DNA of 33,391 nucleotides from Vampirovibrio chlorellavorus (GCA_003149345.1 QFWI01000031.1:288325-321715); one strand, 5' to 3'. Shown: positions 16,440-26,051, counted from the first letter of the stretch. Program-made: numbers and translations. Notes: generated from the sequence alone by a model not told the origin.

Positions 16440-17510
16440 TTAGAACTGAGACAGCCACCAGAACGGGGCCACCATTCGAGACAGGGTTTCGGCTCCCCGA
16501 ATCAGTTTGGCCGATTGGGCGTCTTTGACTTCCACAATGTCATTGGGACGAAGCATCAAATCAATTTTCTCAGGGTCCACCACCAATTTAGCCAGTTCCT
16601 GGGTGTTGCTTTTTCGGTTGATAATCACCGCTCGCTTGATCGCACTGCGTTTATAGCCAGAAGCCATGGCCACGGCACTGTTGATGTAGGGGCTGTCGGA
16701 TGACAGGTAAAAAAGACCCGGCTTTTCAACCTCTCCCAGCACTCGCACCGGAAAGCGTTCCGGATAAATGCCCGAGGCGCACAATAGTTTAAACGCCTCA
16801 TCTCCGTATGGCAGAGTGGGCAACTGGCGCACCTGAATAGTATCGCCCTCTTCCAGCAGTTTATCCTGAGATAAATCCCCATCAATTAAATAAGAGAACA
16901 GATTGACCTGCTCCTTAGCCCCATTGTGCCGGATGATTTCAATGTTGGTGATGTCAGCGTTATAGTTCAACCCACCCGAACGAATGATCAGTTTGGACAC
17001 CGTCCAATCCAGGTTGGAAAGATTCTTATTACCCTGAAACCGGGGTTCAGGCTCGGCACCTGAAAAAACCCGCCAATCCGGCTGAAATAACCCCGGATGG
17101 TTGACCGCTCCAATTAAATAAATACGGGGAATATGAAATTCCCGGACATTAATGAAAACCTGCGCATCGTTGACATACGGAGTCAAGCTATCTTCCATGT
17201 GCCGGGATAGCTCCTTGATATTCATACCCGCTACAAACACCTGACCCACAGGGCGAATGGTGGCGTAACCATCGGGACGCACCAGAATCTCATCCTGATC
17301 GTAGGCAGATTCTTCGTGAATGGAAAATGACAAAACATCGCCAGGAGCCACCCGATAATCCTGTGTCACACGGTTACTGGTGGAGATACTCCCCTGCACC
17401 AGCCTAGAGGAGCCTGACAACGGCGCCTTATCTTCTCCCCTTGCCACGGGCCCAAGCAAAAACAAAAGCATCAGCCAGAGGGAAATAACCTGGAGGGAAG
17501 GGGCGCGCAT
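16440..17510 (-). CDS. Polysaccharide export protein, Wza-like
   Basis: A Poly_export domain begins at YRVAPGDVLSFSI (about 52-64), followed by PDGYATIRPVGQVFVAG and SLBB-type segments (IYLIGAVNHPGLF and VRVLGEVEKPGLFYL). Such proteins form the outer-membrane or periplasm-spanning channel for capsule or EPS. I chose the ATG at 17510 (356 residues) because GGAG sits 7 bases before it; a TTG five codons upstream overlaps that site. A signal peptide covers about residues 1-25. No lipobox Cys is present, unlike E. coli Wza, so it is not an obvious lipoprotein. Confidence 0.88.
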   Translation of the reverse strand: MRAPSLQVISLWLMLLFLLGPVARGEDKAPLSGSSRLVQGSISTSNRVTQDYRVAPGDVLSFSIHEESAYDQDEILVRPDGYATIRPVGQVFVAGMNIKELSRHMEDSLTPYVNDAQVFINVREFHIPRIYLIGAVNHPGLFQPDWRVFSGAEPEPRFQGNKNLSNLDWTVSKLIIRSGGLNYNADITNIEIIRHNGAKEQVNLFSYLIDGDLSQDKLLEEGDTIQVRQLPTLPYGDEAFKLLCASGIYPERFPVRVLGEVEKPGLFYLSSDSPYINSAVAMASGYKRSAIKRAVIINRKSNTQELAKLVVDPEKIDLMLRPNDIVEVKDAQSAKLIRGAETLSRMVAPFWWLSQF

Positions 17511-17618
17511 GAAAAGACTCCACAAGCTATCAATGAATTCGATTAACTGCCACTAAAAATTACTTTTATTCACCGTATAGTATGCACCAAACATGACCAG
17601 CCTTCATGCATGCAGCGC

Positions 17619-19034
17619 TCAATTGTAAACAGCCAGAGGGCTATTTTCTGAAAGAAACGTGCGGGCGGGCTTCACCGGACTCTGAGTCTGGGGTAATAAA
17701 TAAAAATAAGACAGCATCAGCCAGGCAAAACTCATGGGGGTGCGTAAAAACACCGAATTATCGCTGGCCATGTTAATCCAAATAGCCCCCAGAATCAGCA
17801 GGGGCATCATGGCTGATAATTTCAGGGTCTGATCCGCCCGCAGAAACCGCTGGGCAAAGTGCCAGCTGGGCTGTAAAAAAGCCATTAAATACAACAACCC
17901 GCTAAGCCCGTAATCGTATAGCAACTGCAAATAGGCGTTATGCACATAGTCGGAGCCTCGAGAATCGATCATGTGAATTAAGGCCCGAGCCGCATTCACC
18001 CCGTGTCCCAGCAGTAAACCCGGCCCCTCAATCAGGCTGAGCAAATACCCCCAGATTTTGAGTCGCCACACCATGGAATCGGAATTGCTCATGCGATCGG
18101 CGAATTGTGCCTGAAAGCCCAGGTGAAACAAGCTGTCCAAGCCCAAGAACAGTAAAACGGCAAGCAAAACGCCCAAGCCCAGCCGCATTTTAAGACGTCG
18201 GGGTAAAAAGAAAAACAACACAAAAAGTTGCAAAACGCCGCAAAAAATTACGTTTTTACACAAGGTCAACACCAGAGCCAAGCCGCTAATGAGAACCCCA
18301 CTCAACCAGAACAGGCGCTCTTTTTTGGTTTCCGATTGCAGAAACTGATAAATGCCGAAGGGAATGTAAAGCACATTAACAAAGGCCAAACAGTTGGGGT
18401 GCCCCACCAGCCCACCCACACGGGGCAGACCTTCAATCAGGGTCATGCCGATGCCGGTCACCCGCTGAAAAATAGCGACACTGCTGTTAAACAGCATAAA
18501 CAGATTCACCCCGGCAAATAAGCGATGGGCACGCCCTGCCCGGATTTCCTGAACCCCGCACAGGATAATGAAAATCTCGATGGCGAGCTTTAAGCCCTCC
18601 AGTAAGATGCCAGGCTCTGCATCCGGGCGAAACAGGTTTATAAAAATAATTGCGTTAAAGGCCATCAAAAACCCCAAAAAAGGCAGCGTTTTCAACGTGG
18701 AAAAGGCATCCCGCAGAATGAGGTAAACAGCAAAAGGAAAAGTAATGCCGGTAATCAAAAAAATAACCGGATTGGTCCCCGCTACCAGCAGGGAACGCAT
18801 ATTGTCGAACACGGGAGAAATAAACTGCCACAAAATCAGGAAAAACCAGTAACGGTTCATCAGCAATGGGGTCAGCAGAACCATCAGCAACAGCCCCGTC
18901 AGTCCTATCAGTCCCAGAAACCCCAACTTGAACAGAACCAGACAATAAAAGGCCACTAGCACCAGCATCAACCAATGCCAAGGGGTTTTGGGCATGAAGG
19001 TCGTTTTCGGGCTATCAGAGGCAAGGACAGTCAT
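17619..19034 (-). CDS. O-antigen ligase / polymerase family membrane protein (Wzy-like)
   Basis: This is a protein of about 471 residues with ten or more transmembrane segments and the O-antigen ligase/polymerase signature: a large periplasmic loop followed by LLGHGVNAARALIHMIDSRGSDYVHNAYLQLLYDYGLSG, where the xHNAYLQ motif is characteristic. In a locus with Wzx, Wzz and Wza it most likely polymerises the repeat units. The ATG at 19034 is preferred. A TTG at 19079 would overlap the upstream glycosyltransferase by 14 bases and has no clear ribosome-binding site; neither choice is strongly supported. Confidence 0.82.
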   Translation of the reverse strand: MTVLASDSPKTTFMPKTPWHWLMLVLVAFYCLVLFKLGFLGLIGLTGLLLMVLLTPLLMNRYWFFLILWQFISPVFDNMRSLLVAGTNPVIFLITGITFPFAVYLILRDAFSTLKTLPFLGFLMAFNAIIFINLFRPDAEPGILLEGLKLAIEIFIILCGVQEIRAGRAHRLFAGVNLFMLFNSSVAIFQRVTGIGMTLIEGLPRVGGLVGHPNCLAFVNVLYIPFGIYQFLQSETKKERLFWLSGVLISGLALVLTLCKNVIFCGVLQLFVLFFFLPRRLKMRLGLGVLLAVLLFLGLDSLFHLGFQAQFADRMSNSDSMVWRLKIWGYLLSLIEGPGLLLGHGVNAARALIHMIDSRGSDYVHNAYLQLLYDYGLSGLLYLMAFLQPSWHFAQRFLRADQTLKLSAMMPLLILGAIWINMASDNSVFLRTPMSFAWLMLSYFYLLPQTQSPVKPARTFLSENSPLAVYN

Positions 19035-19065
19035 GGGAATCGACGTACCACGGGCGAGCTTTTTA

Positions 19066-20322
19066 TTAACGGGCAGCAACTCTATTCATGAGGGAATCGT
19101 AAAGCCGGGTCAACTTTTCCATGTGGCAATCAGAGGAATACTGATTGAGGGCAAATCGGCGGGCCCGTTGCCCTTTCTGACGCCACACTTCAGGGTGTGC
19201 CAATGCCTGTTTTAAGGCCCCAGCCAGTTGCTCGGCGTCTCCAGGCGCAAACAGTTGACCGTATTCGGCCACGCCCATTTCCGGGATGCCGCCCATATCA
19301 CTGGCAATAACAGGCCTACCGTGGGCATAGGCCTCGATAATGGACATGGGCTGATTCTCATACCATTCCGACGGTAAGACGATGGCCCTGGCCTGTTGCA
19401 GGGCCTCACTAACCCCACCACGATCCAGATGCCCCAACCAGGCCACGCTGGCAACTCCTTGCTGAGCGCACAGTTCCATCAGCTCTCCCTTTAGTGGACC
19501 ATCGCCTACTACTTTCAAGCGAGCCTCAGGCACCTGAGCCATGGCCTTTAAAAGCGTAAACAGTCCTTTCTCGTAGGAGAGCCTGCCAATATACAGAAAG
19601 TCAGCGCCAGGCTGAGCGGAAGCATCGGGATAAACGTCTATCCCGGTCAGGAAATTGGGAATATGGGTGATTCGGCTGGACGGAATGCCCCCGGCAATCA
19701 CTTTATCGGCCAAAAAGCGGCTGGGGGAGATAAATTTTTCCACCAATGGGGTGTAATCCCTGACCCCTCGGTTATAAACCATTTCCAGGGCCGATAAAGC
19801 ACTGGCCGCTCTGGACTCCTTGACACAGCGATTTTTAAGACAAGGCAGGTAGTTATCCCGGGTGCATTCGCCCTCACAAACGCTTTGATCCCCTTTTAGC
19901 AAGGTGTAAGCAGGGCAAATGATCTGGTAATCGTGCAGGGTTTGCACCACAGGGATGCCCCGTTTGCGGGCGCCTTGCAAAATGGAATAGGTCAGTTGGT
20001 GGGCTATGCCGTGACAGTGGATTATATCCGGTTGAAACTCGTCCAGAAAAGCATTAAAGCGTTTACCGGCTGTGGGGTTGTCAATAAAATTTCTGGCGAG
20101 GGAGAGCTTTTTCAGCCAGTGTGGGGATTGTCCCTTCAGGGAATAATCCACATAATCGGCAAAGTAGCCAGACCATTCATAGTCCGGCGGATTCTGGGGG
20201 TGGTGCATGGAAAAAAAGGCCACCTGGTGCCCCGCTTGCTGAAGCAGTTTCATCTGCTCCAGGGCCACGGTCTCTTGCCCTCCTTTCAAGAAGAAGAACT
20301 TATTGACAATGGCCACTTTCAT
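19066..20322 (-). CDS. Glycosyltransferase family 4
   Basis: This 418-residue GT-B enzyme has the N-terminal KFFFLKGGQETVALE glycine-rich loop, typical of GT4. The donor-binding domain contains FLYIGRLSYEKGLFTLLKA (about 230-248), VVGDGPLKGEL, and the EX7E motif in SEWYENQPMSIIEAYAHGRPVIASDMGGI (about 335-363). An internal Cys-rich insertion (CPAYTLL...CEGEC...CLKNRC, about 135-165) is seen in a subset of these enzymes. It adds a sugar to the lipid-linked repeat unit on the cytoplasmic side. The sugar is not predictable. It follows the next gene by 13 bases. Confidence 0.88.
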   Translation of the reverse strand: MKVAIVNKFFFLKGGQETVALEQMKLLQQAGHQVAFFSMHHPQNPPDYEWSGYFADYVDYSLKGQSPHWLKKLSLARNFIDNPTAGKRFNAFLDEFQPDIIHCHGIAHQLTYSILQGARKRGIPVVQTLHDYQIICPAYTLLKGDQSVCEGECTRDNYLPCLKNRCVKESRAASALSALEMVYNRGVRDYTPLVEKFISPSRFLADKVIAGGIPSSRITHIPNFLTGIDVYPDASAQPGADFLYIGRLSYEKGLFTLLKAMAQVPEARLKVVGDGPLKGELMELCAQQGVASVAWLGHLDRGGVSEALQQARAIVLPSEWYENQPMSIIEAYAHGRPVIASDMGGIPEMGVAEYGQLFAPGDAEQLAGALKQALAHPEVWRQKGQRARRFALNQYSSDCHMEKLTRLYDSLMNRVAAR

Positions 20323-20335
20323 CGCAGTTTAACGC

Positions 20336-21565
20336 TCATCGCAGCACGCCAACTGAGCCATAGGCAGGTTTGGCTGGCGTAAATTCGGACTCACCTTGGT
20401 CAGCAGGAGTCAGCACTTGCCGATAAATCTGCTGGGTAGCCTGAACCACATCATCCCAATCAAAGTGCTTTTTCACCACTTGCAAGGCCCGTTGCCTCAG
20501 GGTGTCGCGTTCTTGGGGAGAAAGCGCCAACAATTGATCCAGGGCGACTTTGCAAGCCTGTACATCCTGAACCGGAAAACAGGAAAGCGCAGCGTCTCCC
20601 AGCAAAGCTGAAATTTCCTGATGTGGGGGAATATCACTGAGCAGAACCGGCAGCCCATAAGACATTGCCTCCAGCACTGTGATGGGGTGCCCCTCCAGCG
20701 CCGAAGCGGAAACAAAGGCCCTGGCGTTGGCGTACAAAGCCCCTAACTTCTCGCCCCGAATGGCCCCGGTAAAAACAATATTTGGATTCCCGTGAGCCAG
20801 CGCCTTAAGACCCTGCACATAGACGGGCAGTTCCGGAGAATCGCCCACAATGACCAACTTTAATTGGGTGTTCAGTTGATTAAAAGCCTGAATCAAAATT
20901 TCGATGGCTTTTTCCGGAACCAACCGCCCCACAAAAAGCAGGTAACCGTCCGGCGTCAGCCCAAACCGTTCAGCCAAGGTTCCCAGAGGCAAAATCACCG
21001 GGAGTTCTACGCCATTGTATAGCCGGTGGGCCTGGACCTGGTAAGTGGACTGGTAATAGCCCTGCAAGGCATTGGACACGGTAATGCGATAATGTGGCAG
21101 ATGGGCGCTACACCATTCCCCCAGCCGAATAATGGCTTTGGCCACCCGTCCCCAACGGGGCCGCTCCCAATCTTTTCCATGACAGGTAAACACAATTTTT
21201 TTACCAGGGGCCAGCAGCTTCGGTATCAGGCTGAACAAGGCAGGCCCCTGGGCGTGGAAATGCAGGATCTCAGCCCTTGAAAAGGTGGCCATTAAACTTG
21301 CCAGCATACAGTGCAAAAAGGTGGAAAGGCCCGGCACAGAGGGGGCTGGAAATTGAACAACCCGAACCCCCTGGTAATAAGTGGTGTTAATCGTAAACGC
21401 TTCACTACGGCAATAGACGGTAATGTCATGCCCTTTAGCGGCCATACGGGTGTAGAGTTTCTCACAGGCGGTTTCCACGCCGCCATAATTGGCGGGCAGG
21501 TTCCGGGTTCCAATGACCGCGATACTATGTGCGACACCTGGCGGCAGGTCAGGCAGGGTCGACAT
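20336..21565 (-). CDS. Glycosyltransferase family 4 (DUF1972-type N-terminus)
   Basis: The start is the ATG at 21565 (409 residues) with AGGA just upstream; the in-frame TTG at 21616 has no ribosome-binding site. The N-terminal IAVIGTRNLPANYGGVETACEKLY is the DUF1972-type donor-side loop of rhamnosyl/galactosyl-transferase-like GT4 enzymes. The C-terminal domain has LLFVGRLVPEKAIEILIQA, VVGDSPELPVYV and SALEGHPITVLEAMSYGLPVLLSD with the EX7E motif. It acts on the growing lipid-linked oligosaccharide in the same operon. Confidence 0.87.
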   Translation of the reverse strand: MSTLPDLPPGVAHSIAVIGTRNLPANYGGVETACEKLYTRMAAKGHDITVYCRSEAFTINTTYYQGVRVVQFPAPSVPGLSTFLHCMLASLMATFSRAEILHFHAQGPALFSLIPKLLAPGKKIVFTCHGKDWERPRWGRVAKAIIRLGEWCSAHLPHYRITVSNALQGYYQSTYQVQAHRLYNGVELPVILPLGTLAERFGLTPDGYLLFVGRLVPEKAIEILIQAFNQLNTQLKLVIVGDSPELPVYVQGLKALAHGNPNIVFTGAIRGEKLGALYANARAFVSASALEGHPITVLEAMSYGLPVLLSDIPPHQEISALLGDAALSCFPVQDVQACKVALDQLLALSPQERDTLRQRALQVVKKHFDWDDVVQATQQIYRQVLTPADQGESEFTPAKPAYGSVGVLR

Positions 21566-21658
21566 CTCTTCCTGGAGTGGCGTTTTTTCTTGAGGGAATG
21601 GCTTTAACAGGTTCAAACGGATGGGCCAATCTGAGGGTCAATTTTAACGAGCAAAGTT

Positions 21659-22444
21659 TTAATAAGAGCCTTTGGCCGAAATAACAGCCGGAATGGTTCT
21701 GGCAATCAAAATTAAATCGTTTATAAAGCTGAATTCGGCCAAATACCGCTGATCCAGGGCCACCACCTGATCAAAGGCCAGCACGTCGGAGCGCCCAAAC
21801 ACCTGCCACACGCCGGTCATCCCGGGCACAGTCGCCAGCCGCACATGATGCCACGGCTGGTAACGGGCCACTTCCTCGGCCAACGGGGGGCGAGGCCCTA
21901 CCAGACTCATTTCTCCACGAAGCACGTTGACCAGCTGCGGCAGTTCATCCAGGCTATACTTCCTCAGGAACTTGCCGACTCTGGTAACACGAGGGTCTCG
22001 CTTCATCTTGAACATGTTTCCGGGTTCAGCAAGCGCACTAAGGGCATTGCGTTCCCGTTCAGCGTTGGGAGTCATAGAGCGAAACTTCAGCATACGGAAC
22101 CGTTTACCCCGAAGGCCCACCCGCTCCTGCAGAAACAACACCGGTCCGGGAGAATCGATCCAAATGGCCAGCCCAATTAGCACCAACAATGGCAGCAGTA
22201 AGACCATAGCCAACAATGAGGCCATCACATCCAGCCATCGTTTGAAAAACCAGCTCACCGGGTGTGTCCTGGGAAAATCGTAAGCCCAATAGTAATCTTC
22301 TTGATAATCGGAGAAACCAGTCGACTCGTGGTCGGAGGCTTGGCCATTTGGCATGGGCACAGCAAGACGAAGCGATTGCATCATCTGTTGCATTTTTTGA
22401 CGGTCCAGTGCCCGCGATGGTGGTGTCTTTTCTGTCCACACCAT
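21659..22444 (-). CDS. Undecaprenyl-phosphate sugar phosphotransferase (initiating sugar transferase)
   Basis: This bacterial sugar transferase starts polysaccharide assembly by moving a sugar-1-phosphate onto undecaprenyl phosphate. Motifs in order are KRWLDVMASLLAMVLLLP (membrane helix), ERVGLRGKRFRMLKFRSM, DPRVTRVGKFLRKYSLDELPQLVNVLRG, MSLVGPRPPL and PGMTGVWQVFGRSD. The catalytic Asp-Glu pair lies in SLDELPQ. It is a short, PglC/WbaP-C-terminal type without the extra N-terminal helices, but it has a soluble N-terminal extension of about 60 residues. The start is uncertain: the first frame codon is a TTG at 22480, while the ATG at 22444 (261 residues) is used here. It is the first gene of the operon. 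Confidence 0.9.
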   Translation of the reverse strand: MVWTEKTPPSRALDRQKMQQMMQSLRLAVPMPNGQASDHESTGFSDYQEDYYWAYDFPRTHPVSWFFKRWLDVMASLLAMVLLLPLLVLIGLAIWIDSPGPVLFLQERVGLRGKRFRMLKFRSMTPNAERERNALSALAEPGNMFKMKRDPRVTRVGKFLRKYSLDELPQLVNVLRGEMSLVGPRPPLAEEVARYQPWHHVRLATVPGMTGVWQVFGRSDVLAFDQVVALDQRYLAEFSFINDLILIARTIPAVISAKGSY

Positions 22445-22843
22445 GAGGAGGGTGGTCTCTTTCTCTCTCAACACACACAATTTAGAATGAGGGGTGATTC
22501 TGCAAAACTGACCCGTAAACGAAGTGGAGCCAATTTTGACTCAGCCATTCTCTGCAAGATAGACAGCCAGAGCAAGTACTTTTTTGTTGCCTTGCATTTT
22601 AGGATTGTAATAGTTGAAAAACTTTTAAAAAAGCGATCGGTACTTTCTGTTCCACACTTGTATTTCGCTTCATCAGCATCAAAAGTTTCTTGTAAATGGT
22701 TATTAACTGTTGGGTTTTTGAATGTTATTTTTGAGGTATGAAACTTTTAGCGAAACGCCAACTCCATCTTGGCGTCAGAAAATCCAGATCCATCAAACTC
22801 CGGTGAAAGTGAAGCGTTTTATTGTTGCTGTGAGGTAGATACT
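22445..22843. other. Divergent intergenic region, EPS operon and secreted protein
   Basis: Nearly 400 bases separate the minus-strand EPS operon from the plus-strand secreted protein. The middle part is AT-rich. I see no convincing -35/-10 pair and no strong palindrome, but promoters for both directions should lie here. Confidence 0.4.
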
Positions 22844-23845
22844 TTGAAAAAATTACTGCTTTTTTTGCTACTGTTTTCATTGTCCAGCGCCCCACTCTTA
22901 GCGTCAGCTGCCAGCCATACCAAGAAATCATCCCGGCTGACCACCACTAAAGTGACCAAACCAAAGACAAGCACCAGCACCAGAACCGCCACCGATCTAG
23001 AGAGTTTGTTTACCCAGGCCTGGGACCCTTTTTGGATTAAGCCTATCCCGTCAGGCGCCACCTACAAATCCTTTAAAGCCGCTGCCGATACAAAACCAGG
23101 ATTTCACGCCCAGTATATCCGCATGGATTTAAATTACAGCGTGCCGGTAACCTATGCTATGCCCAAAGTCACCATTTACGGGGCCGGTTCTTGGTCCGAT
23201 CGCGATTCCGGCAGAGTCATTCTGGGGCAAACGCACCTGGACTCCAACTTTATCCTCCCAGACGCGGCCAACGGCGATACGCCCAACAACCCCACCATCA
23301 TTTTGAATACGGACAATCGAACGGCGGTTTACCTGAACGCCGCCACCCGCCCCGTGGCGGGTGGGCCCATCTGGGGCTACTTATCCAGTCCCAAACCTTG
23401 CACCCACGGCGGCTCTGGCACCAGCGGGGGTGAAGTCAGATACAGTGAATTACAAAAAGGGCAGATAAACCACGCCATCGGCATTAATGTTTGGGGAAAG
23501 AAATATCTGAGCCAGACAGGAGGCGGCTTTGTCTTTCCTGCGGATCGGGCTGATAGCGCCTACCGGGACCCCGCCTCTCACGATTACTACGGGGGCAACA
23601 TTCCAGACCTGAAAATGGGAAGCCATCTGGCCATTCCTCCGGCCTTAACTGCCCAAAAGCTAGGCATTAAATCCAGAGAAGGCTTGATTTTACTAGAGGC
23701 TTTCAAGCGTTACGGGGTCTATGTTGTGGACAACTCCGCTTGGGATGCGCTGTATTTACAAACCGATGCCAAAGCCGAAGCAAGTCTGATGGCCCAACAA
23801 GCCGACATCGCAAAATTGTTTGCCGCTTTACAGATTGTCCACTAG
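22844..23845 (+). CDS. Secreted protein of a conserved uncharacterised family
   Basis: The start is a TTG at 22844 because GAGGTAG lies 7 bases before it and the next residues form a classical signal peptide (LKKLLLFLLLFSLSSAPLLASA); the protein is 333 residues. A Ser/Thr/Lys linker follows the peptide. The body has the pattern SGGEVRYSELQKGQINHAIGINVWGKKY (about 185-212), FVFPADRADS, LKMGSHLAIPP and RYGVYVVDNSAWDALY. I recognise this from secreted beta-rich proteins found in many bacteria, without an assigned function. No catalytic residues can be named. Its position beside the EPS operon suggests a matrix or glycan-related role (inference). Confidence 0.7.
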   Translation: MKKLLLFLLLFSLSSAPLLASAASHTKKSSRLTTTKVTKPKTSTSTRTATDLESLFTQAWDPFWIKPIPSGATYKSFKAAADTKPGFHAQYIRMDLNYSVPVTYAMPKVTIYGAGSWSDRDSGRVILGQTHLDSNFILPDAANGDTPNNPTIILNTDNRTAVYLNAATRPVAGGPIWGYLSSPKPCTHGGSGTSGGEVRYSELQKGQINHAIGINVWGKKYLSQTGGGFVFPADRADSAYRDPASHDYYGGNIPDLKMGSHLAIPPALTAQKLGIKSREGLILLEAFKRYGVYVVDNSAWDALYLQTDAKAEASLMAQQADIAKLFAALQIVH

Positions 23846-23899
23846 AGTCAATTAGTGGTGCTTCACGCGGCAAGCCTTGCCACTTTAATTTAAACGAAA

Positions 23900-23940
23900 A
23901 ACACCCCCCGACATCCGAGGATGAAAGGGGGTGTTGTTTT
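23900..23940. terminator. Bidirectional intrinsic terminator
   Basis: AACACCCCC (23900-23908) pairs with GGGGGTGTT (23927-23935), an uninterrupted 9-bp stem with an 18-base loop. It is followed by GTTTT on the plus strand and by an A-run before the stem that reads as T on the minus strand. It lies between the convergent genes ending at 23845 and 23984. Confidence 0.75.
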
Positions 23941-23983
23941 GGAGCAACAATTTTCAGGATCTGGTTTCAGGTCTGGGTGCCGT

Positions 23984-25912
23984 TTACCAGTACCCGCGCA
24001 CCGGGACTTTTTTCTGCGGCGGCTTCGGCTTGGGCTTCACCAGCATAATTTTGGCCGGTGGCGGTGGTGGAGGAGCCGGAGGGGTCTTCTTCTGGATGAT
24101 GGGCAGCGGTGAGCGGGCCAGGAAGATAGAACGGTTGTAGCTCAGCACGTTGCCGGCGTTGGGCGGCAAGGTATCGCCCAGGGTGCCGTACTCCTTGGGG
24201 TACAGCGGAAACAAAGGGTTTTCCGGCGGTCTTGGGGGCGGAGAACAATTACCACCACCCGCGCAAGGCGGCTTGGGCGTCACATGAATTTCTCCGGGCG
24301 ACCCACAGGCACCACCCACACCGGGCGTGGCGCAACCACAAGCGCTACTGGTGGAAGCGTTCCCGCCTTGGCCGCCACTGCCGCCATTGACATTGACATT
24401 GTTGAGTACGTCCTGCCCGGGCTCGCCGTGGAACAGCACCTTACCACCGTTGCCCGCATCGCCGCCATTACCGGCCAGAGCGTATTGATGAACCGGCTGG
24501 CCCTGGTAGTCGGTTTCGTTGGCCTGGGCCTCCTGGCCATTGCCGCCATTGCCACCCACCACTTCAATGGTGCCGTTGTTACGGATACTGGTGTTGAAAG
24601 CCAAGCGAACTTCTCCGCCGTTGCCGCCCCGGCCACCGTTTTGACCGAGCGATACTTGCTGATAGCTGACGTTGCCATGCTCGTCCACTGCTTCACTCAC
24701 GGGGCCTTGCTCGACATTGGGATTCGCACCGCCATGGCCGCCATTGGCGGTAATACGGCCCTCGTTGCTAAAGTCGCCCTGCGAGCCGTAGCCGACTTGA
24801 CCACCGTGTCCCCCGTTGCTGGGGTTGTAGCCGTTAAAACCGTTTCCGCCATCGGCGCTGATGCGACCGGTATTGTTGACACTGTTGGAAGCCAGCACCA
24901 CGGCTACCCCACCGTTTCCGGCATCCAGGCCACTAAGGCCATCGCCCCCATTGGCGGCAATAAGACCGTTGTTCTCAACCGATTTGGTCAGTAGACCCAC
25001 GTTTCCGCTGGCATTCAGAGCCGCTCCCACAAGGACAGCCCCACCGCTGGCGCCGAGTCCGCCATTAGCGGTAACTTCAGCACCATTGCTAATGGTAATT
25101 TTTTCAGTGGCAGCAACGTTGATGGCGCCACCCTGACCGCCTTCAGCCCCATTGGCAGTCACTTTGGCGTTGCTGCCCAATGCGATTTCAGAACCATAAA
25201 TCCCGATGGCCCCACCCTTGGCTCCGGCGCTCAGCCCGTTGGCCATCACCACTCCGTCCAGATTGACAATACTGCCGGAAATCTGGATGACATTGGCATT
25301 GTAGCCGCCAACGTAGTTCCCGGAGGCGTCGATGACCGCCCCGTTGGGAATGGTCACCTGTCCAGTGGCGTTAATATTGATTTGGCCGGGCAAGGCATTG
25401 GCCCCGGTGGCCAGGGCCTCAATCCGGGAGCCAGGATCCACGGTAAGCTGCCCCACGTTGAACACAATGGTTCCGCCATTCAAGCCATTGGCAAAAATGT
25501 TGCCGTTTTGAACCAGAGCGCCCGCGTCAATGGTCACTTTACCGCCGTTGCCCAAATAGGCCCCGTTTTGGCCCAGCGCGGCGCTGGCGTCAATGGTGCC
25601 ATCCACCCGCATGACACCGCCCTGGGCGTCAAAGTGCAAGTGACCGCCGTTGCCGGTTAAATCTCCGTTGTTGTTTACTTCCAAACCCCGCACGGTGGTT
25701 CCGGCCCCGACAATCATGTTGCCGTTATTGGTAAAGGTGGTTCGATTGCCAGCCGTGTTAAAGTACGTACCGCCAGCCACGTTTTCACCGTAGTTGGTGC
25801 TGTTGGTATCGCCGGGGCCAGCAAAGGACAGGGGGGAATTGGCAAGCAGCAAACTGGTCGTTAGAGACAACGCTACCAGAAAGCGGCCATTGGGACGTGT
25901 CGACAGAGCCAT
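23984..25912 (-). CDS. Two-partner-secretion-type exoprotein, beta-helix adhesin-like
   Basis: The ATG at 25912 (643 residues) is supported by AAGGAG 11 bases upstream and a clear signal peptide (RFLVALSLTTSLLLANSPLSFA). A longer frame from 26032 would overlap the promoter. The body has many Gly/Asn-rich turns of the type GNGGxVxIDAGALVxNGxIxANG, expected for a right-handed beta-helix like filamentous haemagglutinins. A canonical NPNG motif of the TPS domain is not evident. At the C-terminus five Cys (SACGCATPG...ACG...PPC...GNC) precede a Pro/Lys-rich tail ending PPPPPPAK...VRGYW. It is probably exported by the TpsB protein encoded divergently. It is short compared with typical TpsA proteins. 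Confidence 0.8.
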   Translation of the reverse strand: MALSTRPNGRFLVALSLTTSLLLANSPLSFAGPGDTNSTNYGENVAGGTYFNTAGNRTTFTNNGNMIVGAGTTVRGLEVNNNGDLTGNGGHLHFDAQGGVMRVDGTIDASAALGQNGAYLGNGGKVTIDAGALVQNGNIFANGLNGGTIVFNVGQLTVDPGSRIEALATGANALPGQININATGQVTIPNGAVIDASGNYVGGYNANVIQISGSIVNLDGVVMANGLSAGAKGGAIGIYGSEIALGSNAKVTANGAEGGQGGAINVAATEKITISNGAEVTANGGLGASGGAVLVGAALNASGNVGLLTKSVENNGLIAANGGDGLSGLDAGNGGVAVVLASNSVNNTGRISADGGNGFNGYNPSNGGHGGQVGYGSQGDFSNEGRITANGGHGGANPNVEQGPVSEAVDEHGNVSYQQVSLGQNGGRGGNGGEVRLAFNTSIRNNGTIEVVGGNGGNGQEAQANETDYQGQPVHQYALAGNGGDAGNGGKVLFHGEPGQDVLNNVNVNGGSGGQGGNASTSSACGCATPGVGGACGSPGEIHVTPKPPCAGGGNCSPPPRPPENPLFPLYPKEYGTLGDTLPPNAGNVLSYNRSIFLARSPLPIIQKKTPPAPPPPPPAKIMLVKPKPKPPQKKVPVRGYW

Positions 25913-26023
25913 CGGATAAAATACTCCTTGAAAATGGAAAGGGGTGGCCAAAAGCGGGTGAGGATCAATCAAATTTAATGGAAAATGCTTTGGATGATTT
26001 TTATTAAAAATATTCAAGTGTGA

Positions 26024-26051
26024 ATCATACATTAAAAATTTTTGATAGCAA
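26024..26051 (-). promoter_or_regulatory. Promoter of the exoprotein gene
   Basis: On the minus strand TTGCTA (26051-26046) and TATGAT (26029-26024) are 16 bases apart. Transcription would start near 26017, leaving a leader of about 105 bases before the ATG at 25912. Confidence 0.55.

Noticed and set aside
22630..22640. GCGATCGG as a cyanobacterial HIP1 octamer
   Set aside because: It is one base off the HIP1 octamer GCGATCGC and occurs as a single noticed copy, so it is no evidence for HIP1 enrichment.
24284..24994. Plus-strand 236-residue frame inside the exoprotein gene
   Set aside because: It arises from the repetitive Gly/Asn codons of the minus-strand exoprotein; no ribosome-binding site or recognisable domain.
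24300..25700. CRISPR-like or tandem DNA repeat in the glycine-rich region
   Set aside because: The repetition is at protein level (NGG turns of a beta-helix), with variable unit length and no spacer structure.
26032..26032. ATG at 26032 as start of the exoprotein
   Set aside because: It overlaps the predicted -10 element, and the signal peptide and ribosome-binding site fit the ATG at 25912.
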